30,751 bases of DNA from Actinomycetes bacterium (GCA_023434535.1 JAEYSR010000110.1:1-30751), one strand, 5' to 3'; positions 1-8,259 are shown, counted from the stretch's first letter. Notes: generated from the letters alone by a model not told the origin. Numbers and translations: made by a program.

Positions 1-1871
1 CCGGCGCACCCGCCGATCAGAGCGCAGTTGCCCCGGGCGCCGCCGACGCCGCCGTTGGCCGGCGAGGCGAACGCTCCGCCTTGACCGCCCGACGCCGGGA
101 TGACCGGCCGGGTGAACGTGTTCGCCGTCGTGGTCAGCGAGCCGGAGCCGGCCTTGAAGACCGCGATCGACGGACCACCGGCACCACCGCCGGCACCACC
201 GCCGCCGCCGCCGGCACCGCCGCCACCACCGCCGCCGCCGCCGCCGGCCTCGCAGCACGACTTGTTGCCGCCGTTGCCGCCGGTCCCGCCGTTGCCGCCG
301 GCACCGCCGGTCTGGCCCTTGCCGCCGGCACCGCCGGAGCCGGCCGTCACCTGGACGCCCGCGAGGTCGACCGACGAGTTCACGGCGTAGACGCCGAACG
401 AGCCACCGCCCGCTCCGCCGCCGACCGTCGCGGCAGCACCGGCGGCACCGCCGCCACCGCCACCGCCGCCACCACCACCGCCGGCGGAGGCGGACTTGCC
501 GCCACCACCGCCGCCGCCACCGGCACCCACGGATCCCGCGGACCCCGCGGACCCGGCCTGACCGGCGAACAGGACGCCGGCGGTGAACGTCGCGGAACCG
601 CCCGCACCACCGGATCCCGCAGCGGTCGCCGAGGCTCCTGCCGCGCCGCCCGTGGCGTCGGTGCCACAGCCGAAGAGGCTGCCGCAGCCGGCGGATCCCC
701 CGGCCGCTCCGCCGCCACCTGCCGAGCCGACGAGGCCGGCGCCGCTGTAGCTGCCACCGGCACCACCGGCACCGGAGTTGGACGGAGAGGCGCCGGCGCA
801 GGCCGCGCCGGCCGGACCCCTCGTCGAGGAGCCGGCGTCGCCGCCGTTGCCACCGGTGCAACCGGCGGCCGCAGGGGCGGGTGCACCGCCGGCCGCTGCG
901 CCGGCGACGCCCGAGCCCGACTCGATCGCGCCGCCGTCGACGTCGACCGAGGCACCGTTGATCGCCCGGATGCCGTAGGCGCTGTTGCCGGCGCCGACCG
1001 CGTCGCCGCTGCTGATCACCGGAGCGGTGAGAGCGACCGTGGCGCCGTCGACCAGCACGGCCGTGGCAGCCGCACCGGAGCGACCGCTCGTGAGGACCAG
1101 GCCGTCGAGCGTGAGCCCGCCGCCGGGTCCGGCGACGTAGGCGGCCAGCGAGGAGCGGCCGTTGGCCGACTCGTCGGCGCCGACGGCGGTGAACCCGGAC
1201 ACGGTGGTCGGAGCCTGGATGTCGACCGCGACGATCGCGGCGGACACGCCGCGGACCACGTCGTAGGCGCCCTCGACCACGGAGTCGTCACCGGCGCCGG
1301 CGAAGGACGGGTCGTACCCGCCGCGGACGTCGATGCCCGACAGGACGGTGAATGCCGGGTAGGTGCCGCCGGCCACCCAGACCTGGGACTTCGAGTCGGT
1401 CGCCGCGACGTCGAGGGCGTAGTTGAGCGTGGCGCACGGGTCGGCCGGCGTGCCGCAACCCGGAGCGTCCGTGCTGTCGTCGTCGACCAGGACCACGTCG
1501 CTGAAGTCCTGCAGGACCTCGATGACGACGGTCTCGGTGGCGGTCTGACCGGTGTTGCCCGTCACGATCAAGCGTGCCGTGTAGGAGCCCGGCTGCGTGT
1601 ACACGTGCACCGGATCGGGCTGGGTCGAGCTGCCGCCGTCGCCGAAGCTCCAGCTGTAGCCGGTCACGGTCCCGCCCGGCTGGAGGCTGGACAGACCCGA
1701 GAAGCTGACCGCCAGAGGCGCGGTGCCCGAGGTCGGATCGGCCTGGATCACTGCGGTCGGCGCCCCGACGGTCGTCGTCGGACCCGTCGGGGTGGTGGGC
1801 GTGGTGCACGCTCCCACCACCAGGACCAGGGCCGCGAGCACGCCCACGACCAACGTTGCCTTGTTCCGCAT
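1..1871 (-). CDS. Gly-rich PKD/beta-helix lipoprotein, PE_PGRS-like (3' end outside window)
   Basis: Reading leftwards from the ATG at 1871 the frame stays open to the window edge, so the C-terminus is missing. The N-terminus is a lipoprotein signal: hydrophobic core and lipobox LVVGAC with the lipidated Cys at residue 22, followed by a Thr/Pro linker. Residues about 40-118 form a PKD domain (YSWSFGDG, then a VYTQPGSYTARLIV strand pattern). Residues about 125-190 (DDDSTDAPGCGTPADPCATL, VWVAGGTYPAF, DVRGGYDPSF) resemble the start of a right-handed beta-helix of DUF1565 type. From about residue 270 on it is dominated by GGAGG/GGNGG runs with scattered Cys, broken by helix-like rungs such as GIRAINGASVDVDGGAI and GVYAVNSSVDLAGVQV. 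The likely role is a surface-anchored structural or adhesive protein; the ligand is unknown. The opposite strand also has a long open frame here, but it is Arg/Gly/Thr-rich nonsense. Confidence 0.85.
   Translation of the reverse strand, partial: MRNKATLVVGVLAALVLVVGACTTPTTPTGPTTTVGAPTAVIQADPTSGTAPLAVSFSGLSSLQPGGTVTGYSWSFGDGGSSTQPDPVHVYTQPGSYTARLIVTGNTGQTATETVVIEVLQDFSDVVLVDDDSTDAPGCGTPADPCATLNYALDVAATDSKSQVWVAGGTYPAFTVLSGIDVRGGYDPSFAGAGDDSVVEGAYDVVRGVSAAIVAVDIQAPTTVSGFTAVGADESANGRSSLAAYVAGPGGGLTLDGLVLTSGRSGAAATAVLVDGATVALTAPVISSGDAVGAGNSAYGIRAINGASVDVDGGAIESGSGVAGAAAGGAPAPAAAGCTGGNGGDAGSSTRGPAGAACAGASPSNSGAGGAGGSYSGAGLVGSAGGGGAAGGSAGCGSLFGCGTDATGGAAGASATAAGSGGAGGSATFTAGVLFAGQAGSAGSAGSVGAGGGGGGGGKSASAGGGGGGGGGGGGAAGAAATVGGGAGGGSFGVYAVNSSVDLAGVQVTAGSGGAGGKGQTGGAGGNGGTGGNGGNKSCCEAGGGGGGGGGGAGGGGGGAGGGAGGPSIAVFKAGSGSLTTTANTFTRPVIPASGGQGGAFASPANGGVGGARGNCALIGGCA
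181..530. repeat. GCC/CCG-rich low-complexity tract encoding poly-Gly
   Basis: On the plus strand this stretch is almost only CCG/GCC/ACC triplets, with long pure runs around 226-246 and 460-515. On the coding (minus) strand they are Gly and Ala codons, giving runs of more than ten glycines. The triplet period keeps length changes in frame, so copy number could vary without breaking the protein. Tracts like this are also difficult to sequence and assemble. Confidence 0.7.
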
Positions 1872-1944
1872 GGGATCCCCCGTGTCGCCCCGGAGCGGTG
1901 CGCCGATCGCCTGCGCGCTGTCCGCCCCACCCGTCACCCATCGC

Positions 1945-1983
1945 CCGGGTGCTCCCGACGTTGTACCCGTTGGGAGCACCCGG
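1945..1983 (-). terminator. Strong hairpin after the DinB-like gene
   Basis: Perfect 12-bp inverted repeat: CCGGGTGCTCCC at 1945-1956 and GGGAGCACCCGG at 1972-1983. In RNA it extends inward by one G-U pair and three more pairs (ACG/CGT), leaving a 7-nt loop. It lies 17 nt past the DinB-like stop and 74 nt before the next minus-strand start. No T-tract follows, so it may terminate without a U-run or act in the leader of the lipoprotein gene. Confidence 0.5.
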
Positions 1984-1999
1984 TGCAACGAGCGTTCGT

Positions 2000-2632
2000 T
2001 CAGCCCATCGACTTCCGCCCGTCGATCGTCTCCCTGACGATGTCGGCGTGACCGGCGTGCTGGGCGGTCTCGGCCACGACGTGGGTGATGCAGCGCCGCA
2101 CCGACCACGCGGCGCCGGGCTCGAACCACGGCGCCTCGGGCAGGGGATGGTCCGCGTCCAACGACGGGAGCGTGGCCACGAGGAGGTCGGTCGCCGCCGC
2201 CACCTCCTCGTAGGCGGCGAGCACGGAGGCGAGCGTCTCGCCCTCCACCAGGCGGAAGCCGTCGGCCCACTGGGCGGCGACGTCGTCGGGGACGGCCGAC
2301 CCGTCCGGCGCGCCCGACACCGGGGCCTCGTCGTCGGCGGGTGCTCCGAAGAAGGCGCTCGCGCCGTCGGTCATGAACCTCGCCCACTGCTGCTCGGTGG
2401 CGGTGACGTGCTTGATGATGCCGCCGACGGACAGCTCGCTGACGGTCGGCGTCGACGCCGCCTGCTCGTCGGAGAGGTCGGACGCGGTACCGACGAGGAA
2501 CTTGCGGTGGGTGCGGAGGACCTCGAGGAGGTCCCGCCTCTCCCGGGAGAGCGAGGTCTCGTCGAGGGCCGAGCCTGCGGGTGCTGTCGTGTCGGGTGAG
2601 GTCGTGTCGGGTGAGGTCGTGTCGTGGGTCAT
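2000..2632 (-). CDS. DinB/DUF664-family metal-dependent protein
   Basis: A 210-residue protein of the DinB four-helix-bundle superfamily, in which three histidines usually hold a divalent metal. Visible candidate ligands are H75 (GGIIKHVTATEQQW) and the C-terminal pair in AQHAGHADI (about H192 and H195), the hallmark of the DUF664 branch. Relatives include thiol-dependent (mycothiol/bacillithiol) transferases, but the substrate cannot be read here. The first 20 residues are a Thr/Ser/Pro/Asp repeat (TSPDTTSPDTT) encoded by a 15-bp tandem repeat. The ATG at 2632 is chosen because TACGGT lies exactly 6 nt upstream, consistent with a leaderless transcript; no Shine-Dalgarno is seen. This is not DNA polymerase IV, which shares only the name DinB. 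Confidence 0.85.
   Translation of the reverse strand: MTHDTTSPDTTSPDTTAPAGSALDETSLSRERRDLLEVLRTHRKFLVGTASDLSDEQAASTPTVSELSVGGIIKHVTATEQQWARFMTDGASAFFGAPADDEAPVSGAPDGSAVPDDVAAQWADGFRLVEGETLASVLAAYEEVAAATDLLVATLPSLDADHPLPEAPWFEPGAAWSVRRCITHVVAETAQHAGHADIVRETIDGRKSMG
2586..2624. repeat. 15-bp in-frame tandem repeat at the 5' end of the DinB-like gene
   Basis: GTCGTGTCGGGTGAG occurs at 2586-2600 and 2601-2615, followed by a 9-base partial copy. It encodes the repeated Thr-Ser-Pro-Asp-Thr segment. The two full copies are identical, which suggests recent expansion. Confidence 0.8.
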
Positions 2633-2638
2633 GGGGAG

Positions 2639-2644
2639 ACCGTA
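2639..2644 (-). promoter_or_regulatory. Probable -10 box of the DinB-like gene (leaderless)
   Basis: TACGGT on the minus strand ends 6 nt before the ATG at 2632, so transcription would begin at or next to the start codon. No clear -35 was found. Confidence 0.4.
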
Positions 2645-2817
2645 CGAACCGATGCGGACAGATCCTGGCCGCGATGAGACGCTCCGTCGGATTCTTCGCC
2701 GATCCGACCACCGGGTGACCGCCCGGCCGTCTCCGTGCGCGGCGGGTGATTCCCAGATGCCCGCTACGGCGCCGCTAAGTCCCCGTTAACCACCGGTCGC
2801 CCGACAGGGTCGGTCGG

Positions 2818-2823
2818 TACGAT
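2818..2823 (+). promoter_or_regulatory. Probable -10 box of the nfeD-flotillin pair (leaderless)
   Basis: TACGAT ends 6 nt before the ATG at 2830. There is no Shine-Dalgarno in front of that ATG. This matches the spacing upstream of the DinB-like and epoxide-hydrolase-like genes. No convincing -35 hexamer is visible. Confidence 0.45.
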
Positions 2824-2829
2824 CTCCCG

Positions 2830-3453
2830 ATGAACGTCGTGTACATAGGGTGCGCGGCGCTGGGATTCATCCTCCTCGTCGTCGGAGTGGTCTTCGACGA
2901 CGTGCTCGACGCCATCGACGGTCTCGAGCTCGGCTCCGACTGGGCATCGGTGCCCGTGCTGGGCGCGGGCCTCGGCGCCTTCGGCGTCGTCGGCTGGCTG
3001 ACCGTCGGCCCGATGGGAGCGGCCTCATTGGTGGTCGCCGGTGCCGGGGCGCTCGTGTTCGCGATCGGCGCCGCGTGGTTCGTGGCGAAGGTCCGCCACG
3101 GAGCCACCGACGCCACCCCGCGCAGCTCCGACCTGGTCGGCGTCGCGGGCAAGGTCGTGACGCCGGTCGTCGGCGGCCGCGGCGAGGTGCTCGTCCGACT
3201 CGGGGGCCAGCCCCGGAAGCTCACCGCGCTCTCGGAGCACCCGCATCCGCTCGGCGACCAGGTCGTGGTCGTCGAGGCGGTGTCGGACTCGTCCGTCCGC
3301 GTCATGTCCCACGACGAGTTCTGGGGAGCCGACACCACGCTCGACCGCACCGCGGAGACCCGCCCGACGGGCAGCAGCTCGTCGGTCGACAGCCCGACGG
3401 ACGGCAACGGCCCCACCGGCCGGACACACAACCAAGGAGAGGAAGGCTCGTGA
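2830..3453 (+). CDS. NfeD-like membrane protein (YuaF type)
   Basis: A 207-residue protein with about three hydrophobic segments in the first 90 residues (roughly 3-22, 40-60 and 64-86), followed by a soluble region. Within it, VGVAGKVVTPVVGGRGEVLVRLGG plus GDQVVVVEAVSDSSVRV fits the OB-fold of NfeD C-terminal domains. The tail is polar, Ser/Thr/Gly-rich and probably disordered. Its stop overlaps the GTG start of the flotillin by four bases, implying translational coupling. NfeD proteins are the usual partners of flotillins, as in Bacillus yuaF-floT, and are thought to act with them in membrane-domain organisation. There is no serine-protease domain, so this is the short NfeD form. The function is assigned from fold and pairing. 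Confidence 0.85.
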   Translation: MNVVYIGCAALGFILLVVGVVFDDVLDAIDGLELGSDWASVPVLGAGLGAFGVVGWLTVGPMGAASLVVAGAGALVFAIGAAWFVAKVRHGATDATPRSSDLVGVAGKVVTPVVGGRGEVLVRLGGQPRKLTALSEHPHPLGDQVVVVEAVSDSSVRVMSHDEFWGADTTLDRTAETRPTGSSSSVDSPTDGNGPTGRTHNQGEEGS

Positions 3454-5021
3454 CCCTGCTCATCGGCGCCGCGGCGCTCGTCGCACTCATCGTGCTGGTC
3501 ATCGCATTCGTGCTCGGCCGCTACAAGGTGGCCGGCCCGCACGAGGCCTACATCATCACCGGACGCAAGGGCAGCCCGGTCACCAACCCCGAGACCGGCG
3601 AGGTCTCCACCGACCTGTCCGGCCAGAAGGTGGTCATGGGTGCGTCGGTCTTCGTCGTGCCCTTCGTGCAGCGGCTGGCGATCCTGGACCTGGCGTCCCA
3701 GCAGATCAACATCCACGTCGGCTCCGCGGTGTCGGCCAACGGCATCCGCTGCGCGCTCGAGGGCGTCGCCATCGTCAAGGTGGGCGGGACCGAGGACTCG
3801 GTCCGCGCCGCGGCCCAGAGGTTCATGGGACAGCAGTCCGAGGTGTCGGGCTTCACGACGGAGGTCCTGGCGGGCTCGCTCCGCTCGATCGTCGGTCGGC
3901 TGACCGTGGAGGAGATCATCCGGGACCGGGCGGCGTTCGCCCGGGAGGTGGCCGAGGAGGCCGAGAGCGCGCTGACCCCACAGGGGCTGGTCCTCGACAG
4001 CTTCCAGCTGCAGGACATCCAGGCCGAGGGCACCTACCTGGCCGACCTCGGTCGACCCGAGGCGGCCAGGGCGCTCAAGGAGGCCAAGATCGCCGAGGCG
4101 TCCGCCAACCGCGAGTCGGAGGAGGCCCGGCTCCAGGCCGAGGAGGCGGTGGCCGAGGCGCAGCGGGCCTACGCCCTGCGCACGGCGGAGATCAAGGCCG
4201 AGACCGATGCCGCCCAGGCCGACGCCGACGCGTCCGGCCCCAAGGCCCAGGCCGCTCAGGACCGGGAGGTGCTCTCGGCGCAGCAGACGGTGGCCGAGGA
4301 GCGGGCCCGGCTCAAGGAGCTCGAGCTCGACACCGAGATCCGCAAGCCGGCCGACGCGGCCCGCTACGCCAAGGAGCAGGACGCGGAGGCGACCAAGACC
4401 GCTGCCATCCGCGCTGCGGAGGCCCGCCAGGCGTCCACCATCGCCGCCGCCCAGGCGGCCGCCGAGGAGAGCCGGCTCACCGGCGCCGGCGACCGCCAGC
4501 AGCGCGAGGAGCTGGCCCTGGCGGTGCGCGCCGAGGGCGTCGCCGCCGGCGAGGCGGAGAAGGCCCGGCGAGCGGCGGTCGCCGAGGCCGTGCGGCTGGA
4601 GGGCGAGGCCGAGGCCGACGCCATCGCGGCCCGGGGCCAGGCCGAGGCCGAGGCGATGTCCAAGAAGGCCGACGCGTACGAGCGCTACGGCTCTGCGGCG
4701 CTGACCGACCTGGTCGTCGCCGCGCTGCCCGACATCGTCCGGGCCGGATCCGAGCCCTTGAGCGCCATCGACAAGATGACCGTGATCTCGACCGACGGCG
4801 CCTCGTCGGTCACGAAGTCGGTGACCACCAACGTCGCCCAGCTGATCGAGATGGCGGCGTCGCTGACCGGGGTCGACGTCTCGGCACTGCTGTCGAACGC
4901 CCTCGGATCGGCCGATCGCACCGGCCCGGCCGATCGGGCCGAGGCCGAGTCCGAGTCCGGCAACGACGAGACCTCGGACGGCCTGGCCGCCATCGGCTCG
5001 GGCCCCGGCCCGTCCACCTGA
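3450..5021 (+). CDS. Flotillin-family SPFH membrane protein
   Basis: A 523-residue protein starting at GTG 3450, supported by AAGGAGAGG at 3434-3442 and by the overlap with the NfeD-like gene. Order of parts: N-terminal membrane segment (LLIGAAALVALIVLVIAFVLG); flotillin-type SPFH domain from about 25 to 200 (YKVAGPHEAYIITGRKG, then an FTTEVLAGSLRSIVGRLTVEEI segment); a long Ala/Glu/Arg/Lys-rich coiled coil from about 200 to 410; and the typical C-terminal block (YERYGSAALTDLVVAALPDI, MTVISTDG). Flotillins form oligomeric scaffolds in ordered membrane microdomains. The length is normal for bacterial FloT. The last 35 residues are acidic and low-complexity. Confidence 0.93.
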   Translation: MTLLIGAAALVALIVLVIAFVLGRYKVAGPHEAYIITGRKGSPVTNPETGEVSTDLSGQKVVMGASVFVVPFVQRLAILDLASQQINIHVGSAVSANGIRCALEGVAIVKVGGTEDSVRAAAQRFMGQQSEVSGFTTEVLAGSLRSIVGRLTVEEIIRDRAAFAREVAEEAESALTPQGLVLDSFQLQDIQAEGTYLADLGRPEAARALKEAKIAEASANRESEEARLQAEEAVAEAQRAYALRTAEIKAETDAAQADADASGPKAQAAQDREVLSAQQTVAEERARLKELELDTEIRKPADAARYAKEQDAEATKTAAIRAAEARQASTIAAAQAAAEESRLTGAGDRQQREELALAVRAEGVAAGEAEKARRAAVAEAVRLEGEAEADAIAARGQAEAEAMSKKADAYERYGSAALTDLVVAALPDIVRAGSEPLSAIDKMTVISTDGASSVTKSVTTNVAQLIEMAASLTGVDVSALLSNALGSADRTGPADRAEAESESGNDETSDGLAAIGSGPGPST

Positions 5022-5022
5022 G

Positions 5023-5104
5023 CGCGGTCGTCGGGACCGCGGCGGTGGAGGCGCTCTGCCCGGCGCGCCGCGCACGGCGCGCCTCCCCGCCCGCGGCCGG
5101 GCGG
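5023..5104. terminator. Cluster of three hairpins between convergent genes
   Basis: The 93-bp gap between the flotillin stop and the DUF1295 stop holds three perfect inverted repeats: CGCGGTC/GACCGCG (5023-5029, 5035-5041), GGCGCGCC/GGCGCGCC (5062-5069, 5076-5083) and CCGCCCG/CGGGCGG (5087-5093, 5098-5104, loop of 4). GGAGGCGC near 5046-5053 can also pair with GCGCCTCC near 5079-5086, so alternative folds compete. No T-tract follows on either strand. A bidirectional terminator is the simplest reading. Confidence 0.5.
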
Positions 5105-5114
5105 TCCTGACCGA

Positions 5115-6029
5115 CTACGCCGTCGACCGCTTCGGAGGGAGCGGCACCAACGCCGAGGTGCGATCGGCGTACTCGGCGAACGCCGGGCGCCGCTGACGGC
5201 TGCGGTCGTCCAGGAGCGGGATCGAGGCGCCCAGGAACATGGCGACGATGGCGATGGGACCGACGATCGTCCACCACCATCCCGGGTCCGCGGCCAGGCC
5301 GAACAGCCAGAGCGAGCACCAGAAGAGGATCTCGCCGAAGTAGTTGGGGTGGCGCGACCAGCTCCACAGGCCCCGGTCCATGATCTGGCCCGGCTGCTTG
5401 GTCCGAGCGAAGCGCCGCATCTGCTCGTCGGCGACCAGCTCCAGCCCGACGGCGACGAGCCCGACCGCCGTCGCCACCCAGTCCAGGACGCCGACCGCGC
5501 GGGTGCCGTCGTGTACCGCCGGGATCAGCGACAGCGATCCGAGCGCCACGATGAGGCACGGGCCCAGGTGCACCGCCACCAGCGACATCACCGGCTTCGG
5601 ACCCTTGGTGTAGAGGTCCAGGTACCGCCAGTCCTCGTGGCCGAGACCGGGCCAGTCACGGGCCCAGTTGGAGGTGAGGCGGATCGCCCACGCCCAGACG
5701 ACGACCATCACCAGCACGACCCGGAGCCCTGGGACCGCAGCGATCGCGGTCACGGCCATCCACACCGCGGCGAGGGGCGGCAGGACGCTCCACCACGCGT
5801 CGAACATCGAGCCGTTGTCGATCGCGAGGGACCAGCACCAGATGACCAGAGCGGAGGCGACGTAGCCGCCGACCAGCGCCCCGATCGGAGCATCGGCCCC
5901 GAACGCGTCGGCCACCACCCACGCACCGGCCACCGCCGTCACGTACGCGACGGCGACGAACCCCAACGCCGGACCCTTGCCCCACCTCGCCGACGACCCT
6001 CGACCGCTCATGGTCGCCGAGTCTGGCAT
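5115..6029 (-). CDS. DUF1295 / steroid 5-alpha-reductase-like membrane protein
   Basis: About 304 residues with many hydrophobic helices. The family signature near the C-terminus is clear: GLWSWSRHPNYFGEILFWCSLWLFGL, followed by a membrane segment and AEYADRTSALVPLPP. This matches DUF1295, the branch of the steroid-reductase/isoprenylcysteine-methyltransferase superfamily found in many actinobacteria. The substrate is unknown; reduction or methylation of a lipid is the usual guess. Two in-frame ATGs are possible, at 6029 and 6011; neither has a good Shine-Dalgarno. The open frame continues upstream through the alpha/beta-hydrolase gene, but that part is not this protein. It starts 29 nt after the hydrolase stop, probably in one transcript. 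Confidence 0.82.
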   Translation of the reverse strand: MPDSATMSGRGSSARWGKGPALGFVAVAYVTAVAGAWVVADAFGADAPIGALVGGYVASALVIWCWSLAIDNGSMFDAWWSVLPPLAAVWMAVTAIAAVPGLRVVLVMVVVWAWAIRLTSNWARDWPGLGHEDWRYLDLYTKGPKPVMSLVAVHLGPCLIVALGSLSLIPAVHDGTRAVGVLDWVATAVGLVAVGLELVADEQMRRFARTKQPGQIMDRGLWSWSRHPNYFGEILFWCSLWLFGLAADPGWWWTIVGPIAIVAMFLGASIPLLDDRSRQRRPAFAEYADRTSALVPLPPKRSTA

Positions 6030-6058
6030 CGACCGACCGTCGAGGTCGGACGTGTGGG

Positions 6059-7039
6059 TCAGATCGCCGCCGCCATCCGACCGGACAGGTCCGAGCTGTC
6101 GAGGTGCGCCGGCGCCGTCGACCCGATGAAGTCGACCACCGCCCGGGCGAACCGGCGGGGGTCCTCGACCTGCGGGAAGTGGCCGACGTCCGGGATGACC
6201 TCGAGGCGGCTGCCGGGCATGGCGTCGTGGGCGGCGTACCCGTGGCTCACAGGGATGATCGGGTCCTTCTCGCCCCACACCACCAGGGTCGGCACGTCCT
6301 GCGACAGGTAGAGCCTGTCGTGGGCGCTGACCCGCTGGCCCTTGGCGTCGACGACGCCGCGCAGGGTGTGGACGAACGCGGTGCGCGTCTCGGGGTCGAC
6401 GAGCGAGGCGTAGGCCCGGAACATCTCGTCGGTCGCGGCCGCGGGACGCAGCCCCAGCTTGGAGAACAGACCCCCGACGGACCGGGCGGCGTCGCGGAAC
6501 ACCGGCTGGAACAGGGCGGGCAGGACCACGTCGGTCCCCGGCACGGCCAGGAGGCGGAGGATCGGGTTGACCTCCTCGCCCAGACCGCCGGCGCAGACCA
6601 GGATCAGCCGGTCGAGCCGCTCGGGGTACTGGTAGGCGAACTGCATCGCGATGCCGCCGCCCAGCGACTGCCCGAGCACCGTGGCGCGCTCGTGGCCGAG
6701 CGCCACGAGCAGGTCCCGCAGGAAGCTGGCCTGGGCGCCGAGCGAGTAGTCGCCACGCGGCTTCTCCGAGTGGCCGTGACCCGGGAGGTCGGGGGCGATG
6801 ACGGTGGCGTGGGCGGTGAGCTCGTCCCACACGCTGCGCCAGGTCGACGAGCTGCCGGCCATGCCGTGGACCAGCAGCAGGACCGGGCCCTCGCCCCCGG
6901 TCCGGTACGACACCTCGTGACCGTGGATCGTGATCGACGTGCGATCACCGGATTCGCTGCCCACAGGCTGCTCCTCGTTCACCTGCGGCCGGTTCGGACC
7001 GCGAGTCGACGGTACTGCAGGCACCTGCCGCGCCACCAT
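6059..7039 (-). CDS. Alpha/beta hydrolase
   Basis: A 326-residue alpha/beta-hydrolase with a complete catalytic set: oxyanion motif HGM at 58-60, nucleophile elbow GQSLGG with Ser125, acid Asp259 in VVWGEKDPIIP, and base His287 in PDVGHFPQVEDP. The overall pattern (APDLPGHGHSEKP, DRLILVCAGGLG) is that of the MhpC/haloperoxidase-like group that includes C-C bond hydrolases and esterases. The substrate cannot be inferred. The ATG at 7039 is preceded by GGAG at 6-nt spacing; a GTG at codon 20 is an alternative start, because the first 30 residues are not conserved in type. It precedes the DUF1295 gene and follows the delta-60 gene on the same strand. Confidence 0.9.
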   Translation of the reverse strand: MVARQVPAVPSTRGPNRPQVNEEQPVGSESGDRTSITIHGHEVSYRTGGEGPVLLLVHGMAGSSSTWRSVWDELTAHATVIAPDLPGHGHSEKPRGDYSLGAQASFLRDLLVALGHERATVLGQSLGGGIAMQFAYQYPERLDRLILVCAGGLGEEVNPILRLLAVPGTDVVLPALFQPVFRDAARSVGGLFSKLGLRPAAATDEMFRAYASLVDPETRTAFVHTLRGVVDAKGQRVSAHDRLYLSQDVPTLVVWGEKDPIIPVSHGYAAHDAMPGSRLEVIPDVGHFPQVEDPRRFARAVVDFIGSTAPAHLDSSDLSGRMAAAI

Positions 7040-7050
7040 GGGTCACTCCA

Positions 7051-7068
7051 CCCGCCCGACCGGGCGGG
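7051..7068 (-). terminator. Compact GC hairpin after the delta-60 gene
   Basis: CCCGCCCG at 7051-7058 and CGGGCGGG at 7061-7068 form a tight stem 10 nt past the stop of the delta-60 gene and 12 nt before the hydrolase ATG. No T-run follows. It could terminate, or hold down hydrolase translation, since the Shine-Dalgarno lies just downstream of the stem. Confidence 0.4.
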
Positions 7069-7077
7069 CGGACCGGT

Positions 7078-8259
7078 TCACCAGGTGAACACGGCGAGCG
7101 ACTTCACCGGCGAGGTGAACGCCCCGGCCATGAAGAGGCGCCGGTTCACCGGATCGGCGTAGATCGCCTGGACGCCGTTGTTCCCGCCGTCCGCGTTGCT
7201 CTGGTAGCCGGTGAGGCCCGGGTCGAACGTGGTCAGGCGACCGTTCGACGCCTCGACCTGCGCACCGAAGTACGGCCACGGGTTGTTGTCGTGGCGGTGG
7301 TAGCCGAGCGCGTAGGTCGAACCGACGACCCCGATGCCCTGGCAGTCGCCCGGCAGCACGATCCCCCAGTAGAGGGAGCCGGTGGCGGGGTTCAGGGTCT
7401 TGAACTCGTCGCTGCCCTGGCCGGCCACACCCACCAGCAGTCGGCTGCCGTCGGCGTTGAACGCGAGGACGTTGCCGGCCTGGCCGTCGTAGCTCCCGCC
7501 GGAGCCGACTCCGGAGTCCACGCGGAACCGGGCGTTGAAGGCCGAGTCGGGAACGCCGGTCGCGGGGTTGGCCTTGATCAGGCCGTGGCGGGTGAGGCCG
7601 CCGTACACCTCGAACAGGCCGCCGACGTAGACGGACGATCCGTTGGGAGCGGTGGCGAGGGAGCGCACCGAGCCGCCGGACACGTTCTGGGACCAGACGC
7701 TGGCGCCGGTCGTGGGGTTCGTCGAGCGCACGACGCTGCCGTCGCCGCCGTAGACCACGTTGCCGGAGGCCACGGTCAGTGCCCGCACCCGGGACCCCGG
7801 CGCCGGGTTCCAGCCCGTGACCGCGAAGGTCGGGCTGATCGCCGCGGCACGGGCGCGGGCGACACCGCCGAAGCTGGTGAAGTCACCGCCGACGTAGACG
7901 GTGCCGTTGATGCTCGTGATGGCACGGACGTAGCCGTTGGCGTTGCCGGCGTAGACGAGCGCGCCCGTGAGCTCGTCGACGATCGCGAAGTGGTTGGCCG
8001 CCCGGCGCACGCCGTCGGGCGTGATCACGGCCGAGAAGTTGCCGCCGAAGGCGATCAGGTTGCGGGCCGTCCCGTTGACCTTGGTGATCGCCAGGATGTC
8101 GCCGTTGGTCGTCGCGAAGCGGATCCGGGACCCGATCGGGGTCGACGGCGGCGAACCGATCGCTCCGGCCGGGCTCGCCGTGGCGAACGGGACCAGGAAC
8201 GCGGCGACCACCAGGGCCACCACCAGCCGGACCGAGTGACGACGGACCTTCGTGCTCAT
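7078..8259 (-). CDS. Secreted delta-60 repeat (DUF5122) beta-propeller protein
   Basis: A 393-residue exported protein. The signal peptide is MSTKVRRHS, a long hydrophobic core, then ATASPAGA. The mature part carries repeated propeller strands of the delta-60 type: INGTVYVGGDFTSFGGV, APNGSSVYVGGLFEVYGGL, NADGSRLLVGVAGQG and VNRRLFMAGAFTSPV. Such repeats occur in extracellular actinobacterial proteins, often of unknown role; no catalytic motif is visible. The start at 8259 is chosen over an upstream in-frame ATG at 8304 because GGGAGAGG lies 4 nt ahead of it and the signal peptide begins there. The 200-bp upstream gap contains a small palindrome, TTCCGG-CT-CCGGAA at 8329-8342, and no other feature I can name. 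Confidence 0.85.
   Translation of the reverse strand: MSTKVRRHSVRLVVALVVAAFLVPFATASPAGAIGSPPSTPIGSRIRFATTNGDILAITKVNGTARNLIAFGGNFSAVITPDGVRRAANHFAIVDELTGALVYAGNANGYVRAITSINGTVYVGGDFTSFGGVARARAAAISPTFAVTGWNPAPGSRVRALTVASGNVVYGGDGSVVRSTNPTTGASVWSQNVSGGSVRSLATAPNGSSVYVGGLFEVYGGLTRHGLIKANPATGVPDSAFNARFRVDSGVGSGGSYDGQAGNVLAFNADGSRLLVGVAGQGSDEFKTLNPATGSLYWGIVLPGDCQGIGVVGSTYALGYHRHDNNPWPYFGAQVEASNGRLTTFDPGLTGYQSNADGGNNGVQAIYADPVNRRLFMAGAFTSPVKSLAVFTW

Noticed and set aside
1986..1998. Second LexA-like box (AACGAGCGTTCG)
   Set aside because: The left half lacks the GAAC core and it lies at the 3' end of the DinB-like gene, not in a promoter.
81..2051. 656-codon plus-strand open frame opposite the Gly-rich lipoprotein
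   Set aside because: It is Arg/Thr/Gly/Asp-rich with no domain pattern, whereas the minus strand has a lipobox, PKD and beta-helix motifs. It is a by-product of high GC.
2000..2632. DNA polymerase IV (DinB)
   Set aside because: The protein is the small four-helix DinB/DUF664 type; only the name is shared.
2775..5075. 766-codon minus-strand open frame opposite the NfeD/flotillin genes
   Set aside because: It is antisense to two well-supported genes and is low-complexity Gly/Leu/Arg.
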